Assembly (NCBI GenBank): GCA_019745415.1
Contig: JAIETF010000028.1
Span: 62,001 to 126,000, forward strand
Direction of reading: 5' to 3'
DNA: 64,000 nt
DNA from: Candidatus Obscuribacterales bacterium
Lineage (GTDB): Bacteria; Cyanobacteriota; Vampirovibrionia; Obscuribacterales; Obscuribacteraceae
How positions within the stretch are numbered: the first letter of the stretch is position 1; every line of letters starts with the position of its first letter. Shown piece by piece: positions 1 to 9,716 of this stretch. The translations under genes and the position numbers were made by a program. The notes under the pieces are model-generated. The model saw nothing but the letters and a program-made list of their open reading frames with translations, was not told the origin of the DNA and did not search any database.

Positions 1-342
1 GGCTTCGTCTTTATGATCGGTGGTTGGTATTCATTGGGCGAAGCTTTTTCTACCGATGCGGAACTTTTAGACGGGCAGAAAGTCAAAGATACTGGTCTCT
101 TGAAATTTGTTATGCATCCCGCCTATTCAGGCATAATCCAATCACTCACCGGTGCATCAATTGCCGCCCTCTCACCCTTGAGCTTGGGTCTGGCAGTTTT
201 TGTAGTGGCTCCGCTCTGGCTTAACCGAGCCAAGTACGAAGAAGAACTTTTGATCAAGACCTTTGGTGACAATTACAAGGAATATGCAGCCAAACTGAAG
301 TGGAGACGATTGGTACCAAGTTTCTTCCCAATTGGTGTCTAG
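1..342 (+). CDS. Isoprenylcysteine carboxyl methyltransferase-like membrane protein (C-terminal part)
   Basis: The reading frame is open at the left edge, so the 5' end lies outside the window. The visible 113 residues include the VMHPAYSG motif, a variant of the RHP-x-Y-x-G signature of the ICMT/phospholipid N-methyltransferase fold. A hydrophobic segment follows (around SPLSLGLAVFVVAPLWL), then the E-E-x-L-x-x-x-F-G-x-x-Y-x-x-Y motif that binds S-adenosylmethionine in this family. It is probably an integral membrane methyltransferase. The substrate cannot be told from the sequence; NnrU or PEMT-like relatives are possible. Confidence 0.6.
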   Translation, partial: GFVFMIGGWYSLGEAFSTDAELLDGQKVKDTGLLKFVMHPAYSGIIQSLTGASIAALSPLSLGLAVFVVAPLWLNRAKYEEELLIKTFGDNYKEYAAKLKWRRLVPSFFPIGV

Positions 343-394
343 TCTAAATGAAAGGCTTAGGCTAGAATCTTTACAACACAAAAGCCGGTGCCCG

Positions 395-1027
395 ATGAAA
401 AAAATTCTGCATATCTTTGTTATATCCTCCCTGCTTCTAGCTGCAACCTCGCTGCCCTCATCAGCCCGCGATTCAAAAGCAAAAAATACAGGCAAAAGCG
501 CAGGCGTCAGCGATCCTGATCGCGATCTAAATCGCGAATTAAATAAGGTAGAGGCCAGGGATAACTCCCAGTGGGCTTCCGGCTCTATCGTAATCAAGGC
601 GCCGCCTGAAGTTGTCTGGCAAGCTGTGCATGATGAACGCAACAGCGACCCCGATCTGGCTTACAGCAAAATACTTGAACAGGGCGAAAACGAATGTAAG
701 CTGGAGCAGAAATTCACATTCATTCCGGTTATAGGTACCGCCGTCTGCCAAATGTACAATCACGAAGTGCCCAACGAACGTATCGACTACAAACTAATAA
801 AGTCGGACCGCTTCAAGGCAATGGAAGGTTCTTGGGTATTGACCGCCATGGAAGAAGGTAAGACCAGACTGGATCTTTCCACAAACCTCGATATGGGCAT
901 ACCTGTTCCCAGAGGCATGGTCAACGCCATCACCGCTAAAAAGTTGGCGACAAGATTAAAGCACGTAAAAGAAATGGCCGAAACCAGACACGCAAAGTTG
1001 GCCCAAAATAAGAAAATCACCCATTAG
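395..1027 (+). CDS. Exported SRPBCC/START-like (polyketide cyclase type) protein
   Basis: The 210-aa protein begins at the ATG at 395, where a signal peptide starts (MKKILHIFVISSLLLAATS, cleavage near SSA). The longer in-frame ATG at 332 lies inside the preceding gene and would bury the signal sequence. After a charged linker, residues about 55-200 fit the SRPBCC helix-grip fold: the phrase IVIKAPPEVVWQAVHD is the typical first strand and helix, and a long amphipathic C-terminal helix closes the domain. Such domains bind hydrophobic ligands; no ligand can be named. A strong terminator follows 50 nt downstream. Confidence 0.6.
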   Translation: MKKILHIFVISSLLLAATSLPSSARDSKAKNTGKSAGVSDPDRDLNRELNKVEARDNSQWASGSIVIKAPPEVVWQAVHDERNSDPDLAYSKILEQGENECKLEQKFTFIPVIGTAVCQMYNHEVPNERIDYKLIKSDRFKAMEGSWVLTAMEEGKTRLDLSTNLDMGIPVPRGMVNAITAKKLATRLKHVKEMAETRHAKLAQNKKITH

Positions 1028-1076
1028 ACCAGCCGCTGCGGCTGTCTAACAAGTTTCTTGCCTTTAATGGTAAATT

Positions 1077-1113
1077 CCCCCTTGTTATCACCAACAAGGG
1101 GGTGTATCTTTTT
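1077..1113 (+). terminator. Rho-independent terminator after the SRPBCC gene
   Basis: A perfect 10-bp stem (CCCCCTTGTT / AACAAGGGGG, 1077-1086 and 1093-1102) with loop ATCACC is followed by TGTATCTTTTT. It separates the SRPBCC gene from the TPR gene at 1161. Confidence 0.75.
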
Positions 1114-1160
1114 CCAGCAGTTTCGATTTCGAGACCACAAGCTCAGACTAGGGAGTATCT

Positions 1161-2036
1161 ATGAAAACCAATCTTGTTTTTGCTCTTTCTCTTGCCCTGT
1201 CTATGCTGCAGATTTCCACAATCAATTGCCCACCAGCCAGCGCCTATTGCCAAGAACGCTATCAGCAGGGGGTCGAAGCCTATCAAGCCGGTGAGCTGGA
1301 CGAAGCCCGCAACCACTTTTTCACCTTTATTCAGCACAACAAAAACTATTACCCCGCCCACTATCAGCTGGGCAACACCCTGGTCAAGCTAGGCGAGTAT
1401 GGTCTGGCTCGCAGACAATATCAACTGGCCTTGAATCTCAATCCACCGGCCAATATCGCAACTGCCTGCAAACAAGCTCTAGCCCAACTTGCCTATCTTC
1501 CTGAAAATAAGAAGATAAGCCCTGATGTGCAAAACAACACAGTTTCAGGACGCCCTACACTTTACGAAGAAATGAGCCGCAAGGCCGATGAGCTAGACTC
1601 TCAGCGCCGTGCCAGTCTGGAAATGGAGAAGAAACGCATTCTCGAAGAAGCCGATAAACAAGCCAAACAGCTTATCAGCCAAGCCGAGCAGAAAGCTGAC
1701 GAATTGCACAAAAGCTCAAACACGAGACTCTATGCCTTCAACGACAAAGGCGAGATTACCGGCGAAGCAGGAGTGGGCATATCAACCCGCGCCTATAATT
1801 CTATTATGCAACCGGCCCAAGAAGAGGCTGAACGCATCAAGCAAGCAGCAAGAGAGAGGGTCAATCGCCTCAGCGCCGGACCTTCAGCTGCTGCCATCGT
1901 CTCGGGACTGAGCAATCAAAGTCAAATCAAATCAGGAACCAGGCTATCGAGCGATTCCAGTTTGAATTTGCGCAATTATATTCACAGTTCAGACCAAGGC
2001 AAACTGATGGCTGGAAAAACCAGCCAGACTCGTTAA
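1161..2036 (+). CDS. Exported TPR and coiled-coil protein
   Basis: The 291-aa product has an N-terminal signal peptide (NLVFALSLALSMLQI, cleavage near PPASA). It then carries two TPR-like helices at about residues 30-105 (YQQGVEAYQAGELDEARNHF and HYQLGNTLVKLGEYGLARRQY), followed by a charged coiled-coil-like segment rich in E, K, R and A at about 145-240. No enzymatic motif is visible. It probably acts as a periplasmic or envelope scaffold. The next gene is convergent, 16 bp downstream, with no obvious terminator between them. Confidence 0.55.
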   Translation: MKTNLVFALSLALSMLQISTINCPPASAYCQERYQQGVEAYQAGELDEARNHFFTFIQHNKNYYPAHYQLGNTLVKLGEYGLARRQYQLALNLNPPANIATACKQALAQLAYLPENKKISPDVQNNTVSGRPTLYEEMSRKADELDSQRRASLEMEKKRILEEADKQAKQLISQAEQKADELHKSSNTRLYAFNDKGEITGEAGVGISTRAYNSIMQPAQEEAERIKQAARERVNRLSAGPSAAAIVSGLSNQSQIKSGTRLSSDSSLNLRNYIHSSDQGKLMAGKTSQTR

Positions 2037-2052
2037 TTAGTCGCTTATATAA

Positions 2053-2439
2053 TTATTGACCGGCTGCCGGCTGGGTTTGGGTTTGCAAGAAAGTATCGAG
2101 CCCTTGCTTGAGTATGCTGCCGAAACCTCTGCCGCCCGCCGCATTTTGCGGGTTTGCCGGTGCACCGGCAGTAGGCGTCACTGGTGCCGCCGCAGCTTGA
2201 TTGAGAGCTTGCACTGAAATATTGAGGGCGCGTGGATCTTGCACCATCAATTGTCCGGTGCCAGAAACAAAAACATAATAAGACTGACCGGTATTCATAT
2301 TGGTCATCATGTATTGACCAGTGGGCAGGTTGGTATTGCCCATGGGTACCATATTAGCCGGCTGCGCTTGGGCGGCGGTAATGCACAAGCCAGTGCAAGC
2401 AGCCAGTAAGCTCAGTCTCTTCATAGTTTTATCGAGCAT
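2053..2439 (-). CDS. Small exported Ala/Gln/Pro-rich hypothetical protein
   Basis: This 128-aa product is not recognised. A signal peptide ends near AAQAQ (about residue 26). A short Gly/Thr/Tyr-rich segment (about 30-80) contains MNTGQSYYVFVSGTG, which could form a small beta domain. A low-complexity Ala-Pro-Asn tail follows. The ATG at 2439 is chosen because GAGGAGG lies just upstream (2444-2450); the ATG at 2424 would be too far from it. It lies directly downstream of ppx on the same strand (21 bp) and may be co-transcribed. Confidence 0.5.
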   Translation of the reverse strand: MLDKTMKRLSLLAACTGLCITAAQAQPANMVPMGNTNLPTGQYMMTNMNTGQSYYVFVSGTGQLMVQDPRALNISVQALNQAAAAPVTPTAGAPANPQNAAGGRGFGSILKQGLDTFLQTQTQPAAGQ

Positions 2440-2460
2440 TATTCCTCCTCAAACTCTAAC

Positions 2461-4218
2461 CTAGGTAAGCGAGTCGGCCTGCACCAGCACAGACAATTCG
2501 ACTTGATAGTGGTTTTCAAAAAACAGCTGTTTTTCACCCAATGCCCAAATCTCAGATTGAGCAGTTTCGCCCTCATGCAAGAGCAAAAGCAAGTTTATCG
2601 TGCGACTATCCCTCAAGCCGGCGCTGACCATTACTTTCAAATCTCGCACCACTTGCCTGTGGGAACGGTCTAGAGCTTCTGCGATTCGCAAAAAAGCAGC
2701 TAAGTCATGAACAATTTTGCGCCCTTCCAAGTCAAGACTATACCAGGCTTCATGGGTGACCTTAGGCTCTGAACCGCGATGATAGCGGGCTATGCTGGCT
2801 ATCATCGAGACTTCCTCTTCAGAGTGACCAAGCAAGCCGCCATTCTTGATTAAGTAGTAGGAATGCTTATGATGACCATTGCGCCCAATGAACATGCCTA
2901 TGTCGTGCAACATGGCGGCAGACCACAATAAATGCCCCACTTCTTCGGGATGATTGTGCAGAATGCCTCTAGTTTGGGTAAACAGTTGCTGACTAAGAAA
3001 AGCCACCTGCTGGGCATGCTCGAAACCACCTTGATACTTCTCGAGCAGATTGAGAACACTCATCGAACGAGGATCTCGATGCATAGACAAGCCGGCATCC
3101 AACCAACCAGTCTGCAAGAAACGATCAACCACTACGCCCTCTCGCAGGGCATGGGTTGATACTTTAAGTTCTCCGGCACCAAGAGCTTTCATCGTTTCAA
3201 GCAACACTATAGAGCCGGCAAGAATGGTTTCGTTACGGTCAGAACTGACACCTTTTGGTTTCTCGCCGCGCAAAGTGGCATCTTGTAGATAATTGACCAG
3301 CTTCTCGAGACGGGTCAGGGGAATCGTCCATCCGGCCAGCTCAGCATGGGGATTGCCGCTGGCAACACGGTCCAGCTTAGCCAGAGCCTGAATAGTGCCG
3401 GAAGTACCCACCAGGGTCTCAAAGCCGCCGGTTGCGGCAATGCTGCTCGCGGCTGGTCTCAAGACACCGCGCACTTCATTGTGTAAGGCAGCGATGGCAT
3501 CGTCAGTCACCTCACCCTTGCGAAAAAAACGGCCGGTCAACCTAGCCGCTCCTAGTTTGTATGATTCGGCAAAATAAATGGCATCTCGATCACCGACAAT
3601 TAGCTCGGTGCTGCCTCCACCGATATCGACAATACAAAAACGCCCATGCAGATCTTTCATAGACTGCCTGAGGAAATAAAGGAAGCCTAGATAAATCAGA
3701 CGGGCTTCTTCTTTGCCTGAAATCATCCGAGCATCCATCTTCAATTCAGAACGGATACGCCGCAGACATTCTTCTCCATTTTTGGATTCTCTCACCGCCG
3801 AAGTGGCAACCGCCATGGTATAGCTCGCCCCATGCTCTCTGGCATGCTTGAGCATATCGCGCAATATGCGCAATGCCGAACGCAGCGCTTGTTCATCAAT
3901 ATAATGGGCTGTAAGTGAACGCCTAAAGAAGGGTACCGCTTCTTTTATCTTTGCCAGAACCTCAAAGCCTTCACGGTCGGGAGAAGCCTGACAAACAATC
4001 ATGTGAAAGGAATTGGTGCCCATATCCACACAGGCCATTATCGGTCCACCCTTGACCTTGACCCAGGAGCCTTTGGCACGCTCGCCGGTGCGCTCGACAT
4101 TTGACTCAAACGTTTTATCCAAACCCTTCTTAGAGTTTGGCTTAGAGTTTGGCTTAGAGTCTGGAGCCTGTGTGCTCTTTTCTATTTTCAGCTTCTGACC
4201 TTTAGAGTTGACCATCAC
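2461..4218 (-). CDS. ppx: Exopolyphosphatase / pppGpp phosphatase (Ppx/GppA) with HD domain
   Basis: The 585-aa protein carries the ASKHA phosphatase core: CVDMGTNSFHMIV (phosphate loop 1) near residue 63 and VDIGGGSTELIVGD (loop 2) near 197. A C-terminal HD-type helical region (HDIGMF near residue 443) is typical of long Ppx/GppA enzymes. It should release phosphate from polyphosphate and/or convert pppGpp to ppGpp. Polyphosphate storage would fit an Obscuribacter-like organism. The N-terminus has an extra basic, disordered stretch of about 55 residues containing a KPNS repeat. The start codon is GTG with ATG directly after it; no clear Shine-Dalgarno is visible, so the exact start is uncertain. 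Confidence 0.88.
   Translation of the reverse strand: MMVNSKGQKLKIEKSTQAPDSKPNSKPNSKKGLDKTFESNVERTGERAKGSWVKVKGGPIMACVDMGTNSFHMIVCQASPDREGFEVLAKIKEAVPFFRRSLTAHYIDEQALRSALRILRDMLKHAREHGASYTMAVATSAVRESKNGEECLRRIRSELKMDARMISGKEEARLIYLGFLYFLRQSMKDLHGRFCIVDIGGGSTELIVGDRDAIYFAESYKLGAARLTGRFFRKGEVTDDAIAALHNEVRGVLRPAASSIAATGGFETLVGTSGTIQALAKLDRVASGNPHAELAGWTIPLTRLEKLVNYLQDATLRGEKPKGVSSDRNETILAGSIVLLETMKALGAGELKVSTHALREGVVVDRFLQTGWLDAGLSMHRDPRSMSVLNLLEKYQGGFEHAQQVAFLSQQLFTQTRGILHNHPEEVGHLLWSAAMLHDIGMFIGRNGHHKHSYYLIKNGGLLGHSEEEVSMIASIARYHRGSEPKVTHEAWYSLDLEGRKIVHDLAAFLRIAEALDRSHRQVVRDLKVMVSAGLRDSRTINLLLLLHEGETAQSEIWALGEKQLFFENHYQVELSVLVQADSLT
4129..4164. repeat. Three tandem 12-bp units in the 5' part of ppx
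   Basis: CTTAGAGTTTGG occurs twice in tandem, followed by CTTAGAGTCTGG. On the coding strand this encodes a K-P-N-S repeat. Being a multiple of 3, a change in copy number would keep the frame. Confidence 0.85.
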
Positions 4219-4254
4219 TTATTTATACACGCTCGCCAGTGACTGATCATTAGT

Positions 4255-5706
4255 TTATTTAGCATTTGGGTCAATTAGTTTCTTGACGCAAGACTCGGCG
4301 CTTTTGATACAGTCAGGTATGCCTACACCTGCATATGAAGCACCAGCCAGAAAAAGCCCAGCTTCATCTGCCAGTTTTTCTATCTTATCGATACGCAAAC
4401 GGTGACCGAGATTATACTGAGGCATAGAAACCGGCCAGCGGTGCACACTGCTATAGATATAACTTCTAGTGGTGCCGTTCTTGCCTTCAGCTAGAGGCAA
4501 AATCTTTCTGAGGTCTTTCAAAGCCAGTTCCACCAGTTCGTCATCGGCTTTTTCGAGATAGTGCGCTTGGCCCACACCGCCAAGAAACGCCCTCACGACC
4601 ACATGGTCGTCTGGAGCGCGATGGGGATACTTATTGCTGGCAAAACTAAAAGCCATAATGTCCAATTTATGCTCGGCTCTTTCACGGGCCGGAATTACAG
4701 CGCCGAAGCTGCGCCCCACCCTGGACTCCAGTTTCTTTAGATCTTGCCTGGCGAAGACAAAATTGACTACCGCAGAAGAAGCAGATTCGACTTCAGCGAG
4801 CGCTGCAGCCAACTTTGGGAAAGAAGAGTCGAGCAAAGAGGCGGCTTGCCTAGCCGGAATAGCCAAGATTACATGAGCGGCTGCAATATCCTGGCCGGAA
4901 GAAAGTCGAATGCGAAATCGCCCTTGTCCAGCCTCGACTTTATCTACGTGGCTCGATAGACGCAAATCGAGTTCAGGCGTCTTATCCAAGAGGGTCTGAC
5001 AAAGCTTGCCCAGACCGCCCCTAAAGCTGGCAAAGAGACCATACCTGGCCCCTGAAGACTTCTCTTGCACTTTGATCAGTCCGGCAATGACACTACCGCT
5101 AGTGCGCTCCATATCGACGAAGCGACCAGCCACCTCATCGGCACTCAGTTTCTCAGCATCGCCGACATAGACGCCGGCCACCATTGGTTGGGCAAGCCCT
5201 TCTAAGACTTCACTGCCAAAGCGTCTTCTCACAAAACTAGCCAAGCTCTCTTCTTCTGATGAGCGCCGCGCCGGCAAGAAAGGCTCCAGCAAAGCACGCA
5301 TCTTTCCTTTCAGACTAATAACCGGGCTGCAAGCAAAAGGCAGAAACTTAGAAGGAGCCAACATGACAAAACCATCCGGCACCCGGTGCAATACTCCGTC
5401 TTTGAGAACCAGAGCACCGCCGCCCTCGCTGTTCACTTTCACTATCTCAGATTGGATACCCAAATCAGAAGCAAGATTTAGAGCATAAGGTTTATTGGTA
5501 ATGAAAGAATCGGCGCCGCTTTCAATCATATAGTCATGGCTTTCTATCTTGAGAGTACGCGATTCTATAACCCCGCCGACTCGATCTCTAGACTCAATTA
5601 GGGTAATGGGACGCTTGCTTTTCTGCCGCAGGCGATAAGCAGCAGTCAATCCGGTTATGCCACCACCAATAATGACAACTCTCTCTTCTGCAGCTTCTTC
5701 AACCAT
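4255..5706 (-). CDS. hemY: Oxygen-dependent protoporphyrinogen oxidase
   Basis: This 483-aa flavoenzyme oxidises protoporphyrinogen IX to protoporphyrin IX using O2. The FAD-binding motif VIIGGGITGLTAAYRL is at residues 10-25, followed by IESRDRVGG. The C-terminal FAD-contact motif LAGASYAGVGIPDC is near 455. Its length matches bacterial and plastid PPOX. The start at 5706 has a good Shine-Dalgarno (CGGAGG, 8 nt upstream). It begins 15 bp after hemE ends, so hemE-hemY form an operon. Because the enzyme needs oxygen, it indicates aerobic or microaerobic haem synthesis. Confidence 0.92.
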   Translation of the reverse strand: MVEEAAEERVVIIGGGITGLTAAYRLRQKSKRPITLIESRDRVGGVIESRTLKIESHDYMIESGADSFITNKPYALNLASDLGIQSEIVKVNSEGGGALVLKDGVLHRVPDGFVMLAPSKFLPFACSPVISLKGKMRALLEPFLPARRSSEEESLASFVRRRFGSEVLEGLAQPMVAGVYVGDAEKLSADEVAGRFVDMERTSGSVIAGLIKVQEKSSGARYGLFASFRGGLGKLCQTLLDKTPELDLRLSSHVDKVEAGQGRFRIRLSSGQDIAAAHVILAIPARQAASLLDSSFPKLAAALAEVESASSAVVNFVFARQDLKKLESRVGRSFGAVIPARERAEHKLDIMAFSFASNKYPHRAPDDHVVVRAFLGGVGQAHYLEKADDELVELALKDLRKILPLAEGKNGTTRSYIYSSVHRWPVSMPQYNLGHRLRIDKIEKLADEAGLFLAGASYAGVGIPDCIKSAESCVKKLIDPNAK

Positions 5707-5721
5707 GAAAAACGCCTCCGT

Positions 5722-6807
5722 TCAGCCAAGCCTCTTGCGGTCGGCACTATATTCTTTAACGGTCTCAACCAAGAATCTCACGTTCTCTTCCTTTGTATGC
5801 TGCAAAATGCCATGCCCAAGATTGAAGATATGACTACCGCCAGCTCTATTTGCCTGATCGAGAATAAATGCAGCCTGCCGGCCAATCTCGTCTTTCTCGG
5901 CAAACAAAACGCAGGGGTCAAGATTACCCATATAAGCTTTATCTTGACCAATCATGCGATGAGCATCAGACAAATCGCTGCGCCAATCTACGCCAATACA
6001 GGCAGCGCCACTAGCGGCGAAAAGATCTAACATCCCACCACAAGCGGTGCCAAAATAAATTGTCGGTTGCTCATCTAGGGCAGCAAAAATCTTCTTAGAA
6101 TGAGGCAAAACAAAGCGCTGAAAATCCTGCCGACTAAGAGCCCCGACCCAGCTATCAAAAAGCATAAGGGCATGTGCTCCAGCTTCTGCCTGACCTTTCA
6201 AATAAGAAATGGTCACATCGGTGAGATAAGACATCAACTTCTCAAAGGCAGCACTTTCTCTGAACATGAAGGCTTTAGTCTTCTCAAAATTGCGCGATGA
6301 ACCGCCTTCAATCAAATAGGAAGCAAGAGTGAACGGCGCACCGGCAAAGCCAATCAAAGGCACTTGTGGTCGCTCTTTGCAAAAGAGCTTTACCGACTGA
6401 AAAACATAGGAAAGTTCATCGGCTACATCAATAGACGGCAGGCTGTCGACATCTTGGCTGCAAGCAATTGGTTTGGCCAATTGCGGACCATCGCCCCGAG
6501 CAAAGCTCAAGCGCCCAATTCGCTCTAATGGCAGCAAAATATCGGCGAAAATAATTCCGGCATCAACTTTTAGTGAATCAACAGCTTCGACAGTCACCTG
6601 TGCTGCCAGTTCACTGCTATGGCAGAGTGTTAGAAAATCGACCTTCTCACGTATCGCCCGGTAAGAAGCTTGATAACGCCCAGCCTGTCTCATCAACCAA
6701 ACAGGGGTGCGTTCGACAGACATTCCTCGCAATGCCCTTATGAAAAGGCTGTCATCAAGCCGTTCAACAGTCTTGCTATTTTTGTTCACAAGCAATTCCA
6801 GAGCCAC
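5722..6807 (-). CDS. hemE: Uroporphyrinogen decarboxylase
   Basis: The 361-aa protein decarboxylates the four acetate side chains of uroporphyrinogen III to give coproporphyrinogen III. The signature RTPVWLMRQAGRYQASYR near residue 33 is the classic N-terminal HemE motif with its substrate-binding Arg residues. FADILLPLE, GFAGAPFTLASYLIEGG and the C-terminal FNLGHGI motif are also present. The most upstream start is GTG (6805-6807). It is the first gene of the hemE-hemY pair and is divergent from the flavoenzyme at 6865. Confidence 0.95.
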   Translation of the reverse strand: MALELLVNKNSKTVERLDDSLFIRALRGMSVERTPVWLMRQAGRYQASYRAIREKVDFLTLCHSSELAAQVTVEAVDSLKVDAGIIFADILLPLERIGRLSFARGDGPQLAKPIACSQDVDSLPSIDVADELSYVFQSVKLFCKERPQVPLIGFAGAPFTLASYLIEGGSSRNFEKTKAFMFRESAAFEKLMSYLTDVTISYLKGQAEAGAHALMLFDSWVGALSRQDFQRFVLPHSKKIFAALDEQPTIYFGTACGGMLDLFAASGAACIGVDWRSDLSDAHRMIGQDKAYMGNLDPCVLFAEKDEIGRQAAFILDQANRAGGSHIFNLGHGILQHTKEENVRFLVETVKEYSADRKRLG

Positions 6808-6864
6808 TAATAAGATCTAAACTTTATCAAACTTAGCTCGGCTAGTCGTGAAAGGAGCTAAATC

Positions 6865-7869
6865 ATGAATCGTCCTGCGAGCAGTGACCCGGTGGTAATA
6901 ATAGGCGCCGGCTTAACTGGAGTGAGCTGTGCCCTTGGTTTGCTTGAGGCTCGCATTCCCGTAATCTTGCTTGATGATAGAGAATACGCGGGCGGTCAAC
7001 TGAGTGAAATCCCGTCCAAAATCATCAACTTCGCCGGCAGTCATTATCGGGACGGGAAGGAAGCTTCTTTCCGCCTTCTGGAAGCACTTAATCTCGCCGC
7101 CCAAGATGCCAAGCGCGACAAAATAGCGCTCGAATACCGCAGAGGCGTGAAAGTAGAGAAAATCTCCCTAAACAAAGATAAGCACAATGAAAAGCTCGAT
7201 AATTTTGAGTTTGAGGTGCAAACAGCAAATACTGTTTTGCCCTGCAGCACTCTGGTGGTGGCCACCGGCTACAGAGAAAATCGCCTTGAATTGGTACAAG
7301 GGGCTGAATATCTCCATTACCACGGCGGTCTTGAAAACGAAGAAAACAGACAGCAAACCGCCGTGGTTATCGGTGGCGGAGACAGTGCCTTCCTTCATAC
7401 CCTCGATATAGCAGACCTCTGCAGCAAAGTTTATCTGGTGGCTCGCGGCGAGAAATTGAAAGCCAGACCCGACCTGGTTGAAAGATTAGGCAAGCGCACT
7501 AATGTGGAAATGCTGAAAGGGTTAGTACCCGAAAGTATAAAAATGACTGCAACAGGGCAATTGCTTGTCACTTTCCTTGCCAAGGACGAGCCTGGCCAAA
7601 AGGTCCATTTACCTGCCGACAGAGTCTTCGCCAAAGTAGGTTACAAGCCCAATACCGAGATTTTGCATGGTTTGGTAGATATTAGCCCTGATGGACATGT
7701 CATGGTGGAGCCGGACTTTTGCCTCAGTCAAAATGGCAAAAGAATTGAAAACTTTTATGCTGGTGGTGACATCGTATCTGGTGAACTAGCCCGCATGGCC
7801 ATATCGGTGGGACATGGCATGTCTATAGCTTCGGCAATAATCAGGAAGCGTTTTGGCTTCGAATACTAA
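6865..7869 (+). CDS. Thioredoxin reductase-like FAD/NAD(P)H oxidoreductase (no CxxC)
   Basis: The 334-aa protein has the two-dinucleotide-domain layout of the TrxR family: FAD motif [15 protein letters not shown] (residues 10-24), NAD(P)H motif [11 protein letters not shown] (near 165) and the C-terminal FAD motif FYAGGDI (near 298). The redox CxxC of true thioredoxin reductases is absent, so a ferredoxin/flavodoxin-NADP reductase of the TrxR type or a related oxidoreductase is more likely. The ATG at 6865 is preceded by AAAGGAG (6851-6857). Its 3' end overlaps the convergent ispH gene by 29 bp. Confidence 0.72.
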   Translation: MNRPASSDPVVIIGAGLTGVSCALGLLEARIPVILLDDREYAGGQLSEIPSKIINFAGSHYRDGKEASFRLLEALNLAAQDAKRDKIALEYRRGVKVEKISLNKDKHNEKLDNFEFEVQTANTVLPCSTLVVATGYRENRLELVQGAEYLHYHGGLENEENRQQTAVVIGGGDSAFLHTLDIADLCSKVYLVARGEKLKARPDLVERLGKRTNVEMLKGLVPESIKMTATGQLLVTFLAKDEPGQKVHLPADRVFAKVGYKPNTEILHGLVDISPDGHVMVEPDFCLSQNGKRIENFYAGGDIVSGELARMAISVGHGMSIASAIIRKRFGFEY

Positions 7870-9088
7870 AGAGCTTTTCAAGCACCGCACCGACGACCTG
7901 ATCTGGAGTCGATGCACCAGCAGTGATACCAACAGTGACCGGTCCCGAGGGCAGAAAATCTTGAGCCTCATCACAACCTGAAGCGTGCAAAGGTTTGAAT
8001 CGTATGCGATTGCCAGGGCCAATACAATCTGGACCGTCTATGTGATAAGAAGGAAGCCCTTTATTTTCGGCTATTTCTTGCAGATGTCCGGTATTTGAAG
8101 AATTGAAGCCGCCGATGACCAGCATCAAATCGAGACTTTCATCGACAAGTTGCAGCATGGCATCTTGTCTTTCTTGTGTAGCATCACAGATAGTATCGCC
8201 AGGGCTGAGAAAGTGCTTATCAAGCTCTTGCGGACCAAACTTTTGCAACATGGTCCGCTCAAACAACTTGCCGATCTGTTCGGTCTCACCCTTAAGCATT
8301 GTAGTTTGATTAGCCACGCCTATGGCATCAAGGTCTTTATCGGGGTCGAAGCCCAGCGAATGAGCCTGGCTAAACTTTTTGAGGAAAGCAGCGGCTTCGC
8401 CGCCATTGAGAATATAGTTTGAAACGTACTCTGCCTCCGCTAAGTTGCGTACAATCAAATAGCAGCTGGCTCGAGAAGCAGTAGCTATAGTCTCTTCATG
8501 ATCTGGTTTGCCGTGAATGATTGACGTATAGCGAAACTTCAATTTGCTCTCTTTATTTAAGATGCCGTTGCCATAGTTGACGACTCGATTCCAAACTCTT
8601 GACACCCAGGGACAGGTGGTATCGACAATCTCGCAATTTCTACCTTCTATAATTTTCATCTCTTCAACTGAGGCGCCGAAAGCAGGCAGGATGACCACAT
8701 CTCCTTCACCAATTGAAGAGAAGTCTTTACTGCCATCCGGCTTGGTGCCAAGAAAGCGAATTCCCATCTCTTTAAGATTGGAATTGACGACCGGATTATG
8801 AATAATTTCATTTGTGATCCAGATGCGCCGCTCGGGGAAATGTTTACGCGTTTCATACGCCAAAGAAACCGCTCTGTCGACCCCCCAGCAAAAACCAAAA
8901 GCTTCGGCAAGCCTTACTGTGATTCCGTTTTGAGTGATGACATTACCTGACTTCTTGAGGTTCTCCAGCAAAGGAGATTCATAGACACTTTTTAATTCGC
9001 CCTCGACCTCTTCCTTCAGACCAAAGCCTTTGCGGTGATAGACAGATTTATTAGTCTTTGCTTCCACTTCAGAGTCGGGGCTTTTCAT
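7841..9088 (-). CDS. ispH: 4-Hydroxy-3-methylbut-2-enyl diphosphate reductase (long, cyanobacterial/plant type)
   Basis: IspH makes IPP and DMAPP from HMBPP in the last step of the MEP isoprenoid pathway. The 415-aa product carries the three cluster-ligand Cys motifs: FCWGVDRAV near residue 67, [12 protein letters not shown] near 156 and [11 protein letters not shown] near 298. IHGKPDHEE and [11 protein letters not shown] contain conserved active-site residues. Typical bacterial IspH has about 310-330 residues; the long N-terminus and internal insertions here match the cyanobacterial/plant branch, which supports the lineage call. Confidence 0.93.
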   Translation of the reverse strand: MKSPDSEVEAKTNKSVYHRKGFGLKEEVEGELKSVYESPLLENLKKSGNVITQNGITVRLAEAFGFCWGVDRAVSLAYETRKHFPERRIWITNEIIHNPVVNSNLKEMGIRFLGTKPDGSKDFSSIGEGDVVILPAFGASVEEMKIIEGRNCEIVDTTCPWVSRVWNRVVNYGNGILNKESKLKFRYTSIIHGKPDHEETIATASRASCYLIVRNLAEAEYVSNYILNGGEAAAFLKKFSQAHSLGFDPDKDLDAIGVANQTTMLKGETEQIGKLFERTMLQKFGPQELDKHFLSPGDTICDATQERQDAMLQLVDESLDLMLVIGGFNSSNTGHLQEIAENKGLPSYHIDGPDCIGPGNRIRFKPLHASGCDEAQDFLPSGPVTVGITAGASTPDQVVGAVLEKLFSIRSQNAS

Positions 9089-9248
9089 TACTTAGTTTCC
9101 AGATAGACAGCAACTGTATAGACATCAGTTATTCTTGGCAGCTCGAACAATACAATATTAGCAACTATGCCGATTGATGAGCTTATATTGGGCTCAACCA
9201 GTGTTATTATGGTCGCAATTACATTACTAGTAATCTGATTCTATGGAC

Positions 9249-9253
9249 GGAGG
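9249..9253 (+). promoter_or_regulatory. Shine-Dalgarno that fixes a GTG start
   Basis: GGAGG lies 7 nt before GTG at 9261. The longer ATG-initiated frame at 9243 would place this site inside the coding region. Confidence 0.7.
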
Positions 9254-9260
9254 ATTCCTC

Positions 9261-9677
9261 GTGAACAATCGCAACAAATTTAAAGCCCTGACCTGCGCCG
9301 GATTGGCCATGCTCGCCCTGGCTTCCACAGCTAACGTACAAGCCCTCGCTGATGAGCCGAAAGATATGGCGGCCAATGTCGTGCTCTTCCCCGTAAGAGC
9401 AGCCAGCGTTGCCTCTGGTCTGGTCGTCGGTATCCCTGTTGCCATCGCTCGCAGAAGCTCCAACCGCGTCATCGAGTACACCGGTAACTTTGCCGATAAA
9501 CTGGGCGGCAAAGACCACATTCCGCCGAAAGTCTTCGGCTCTGTCTTTGGTCTTCCCTTTGGTCTTCTGGTCGGCACCGGTGAAGGTCTCTACTACGGCG
9601 GCAGAAATGCCTTCGCCAATTCGGTAGAAAAACCATTCTCCCTGGCCGCATTCAGCCTCGACAAAGAACTAGAATAA
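9261..9677 (+). CDS. Small exported hypothetical protein
   Basis: The 138-aa product is not recognised. It starts at GTG 9261, directed by GGAGG at 9249. Residues 1-30 form a signal peptide (NKFKALTCAGLAMLALAST, cleavage near QALA). The mature part has a hydrophobic Val/Ala/Gly-rich stretch (FPVRAASVASGLVVGIPVAI), a basic patch RRSSNR and a Gly/Phe-rich segment near FGLPFGLLVGTGEG that may insert in or lie on a membrane. It is a single-gene unit closed by a strong terminator. Confidence 0.55.
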   Translation: MNNRNKFKALTCAGLAMLALASTANVQALADEPKDMAANVVLFPVRAASVASGLVVGIPVAIARRSSNRVIEYTGNFADKLGGKDHIPPKVFGSVFGLPFGLLVGTGEGLYYGGRNAFANSVEKPFSLAAFSLDKELE

Positions 9678-9716
9678 ATTCCGCAATTGAGATAAATCAG
9701 GCGGATAAATAAGTAA

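Noticed and set aside
332..394. Longer start for the SRPBCC gene
   Set aside because: It overlaps the previous gene and hides the signal peptide.
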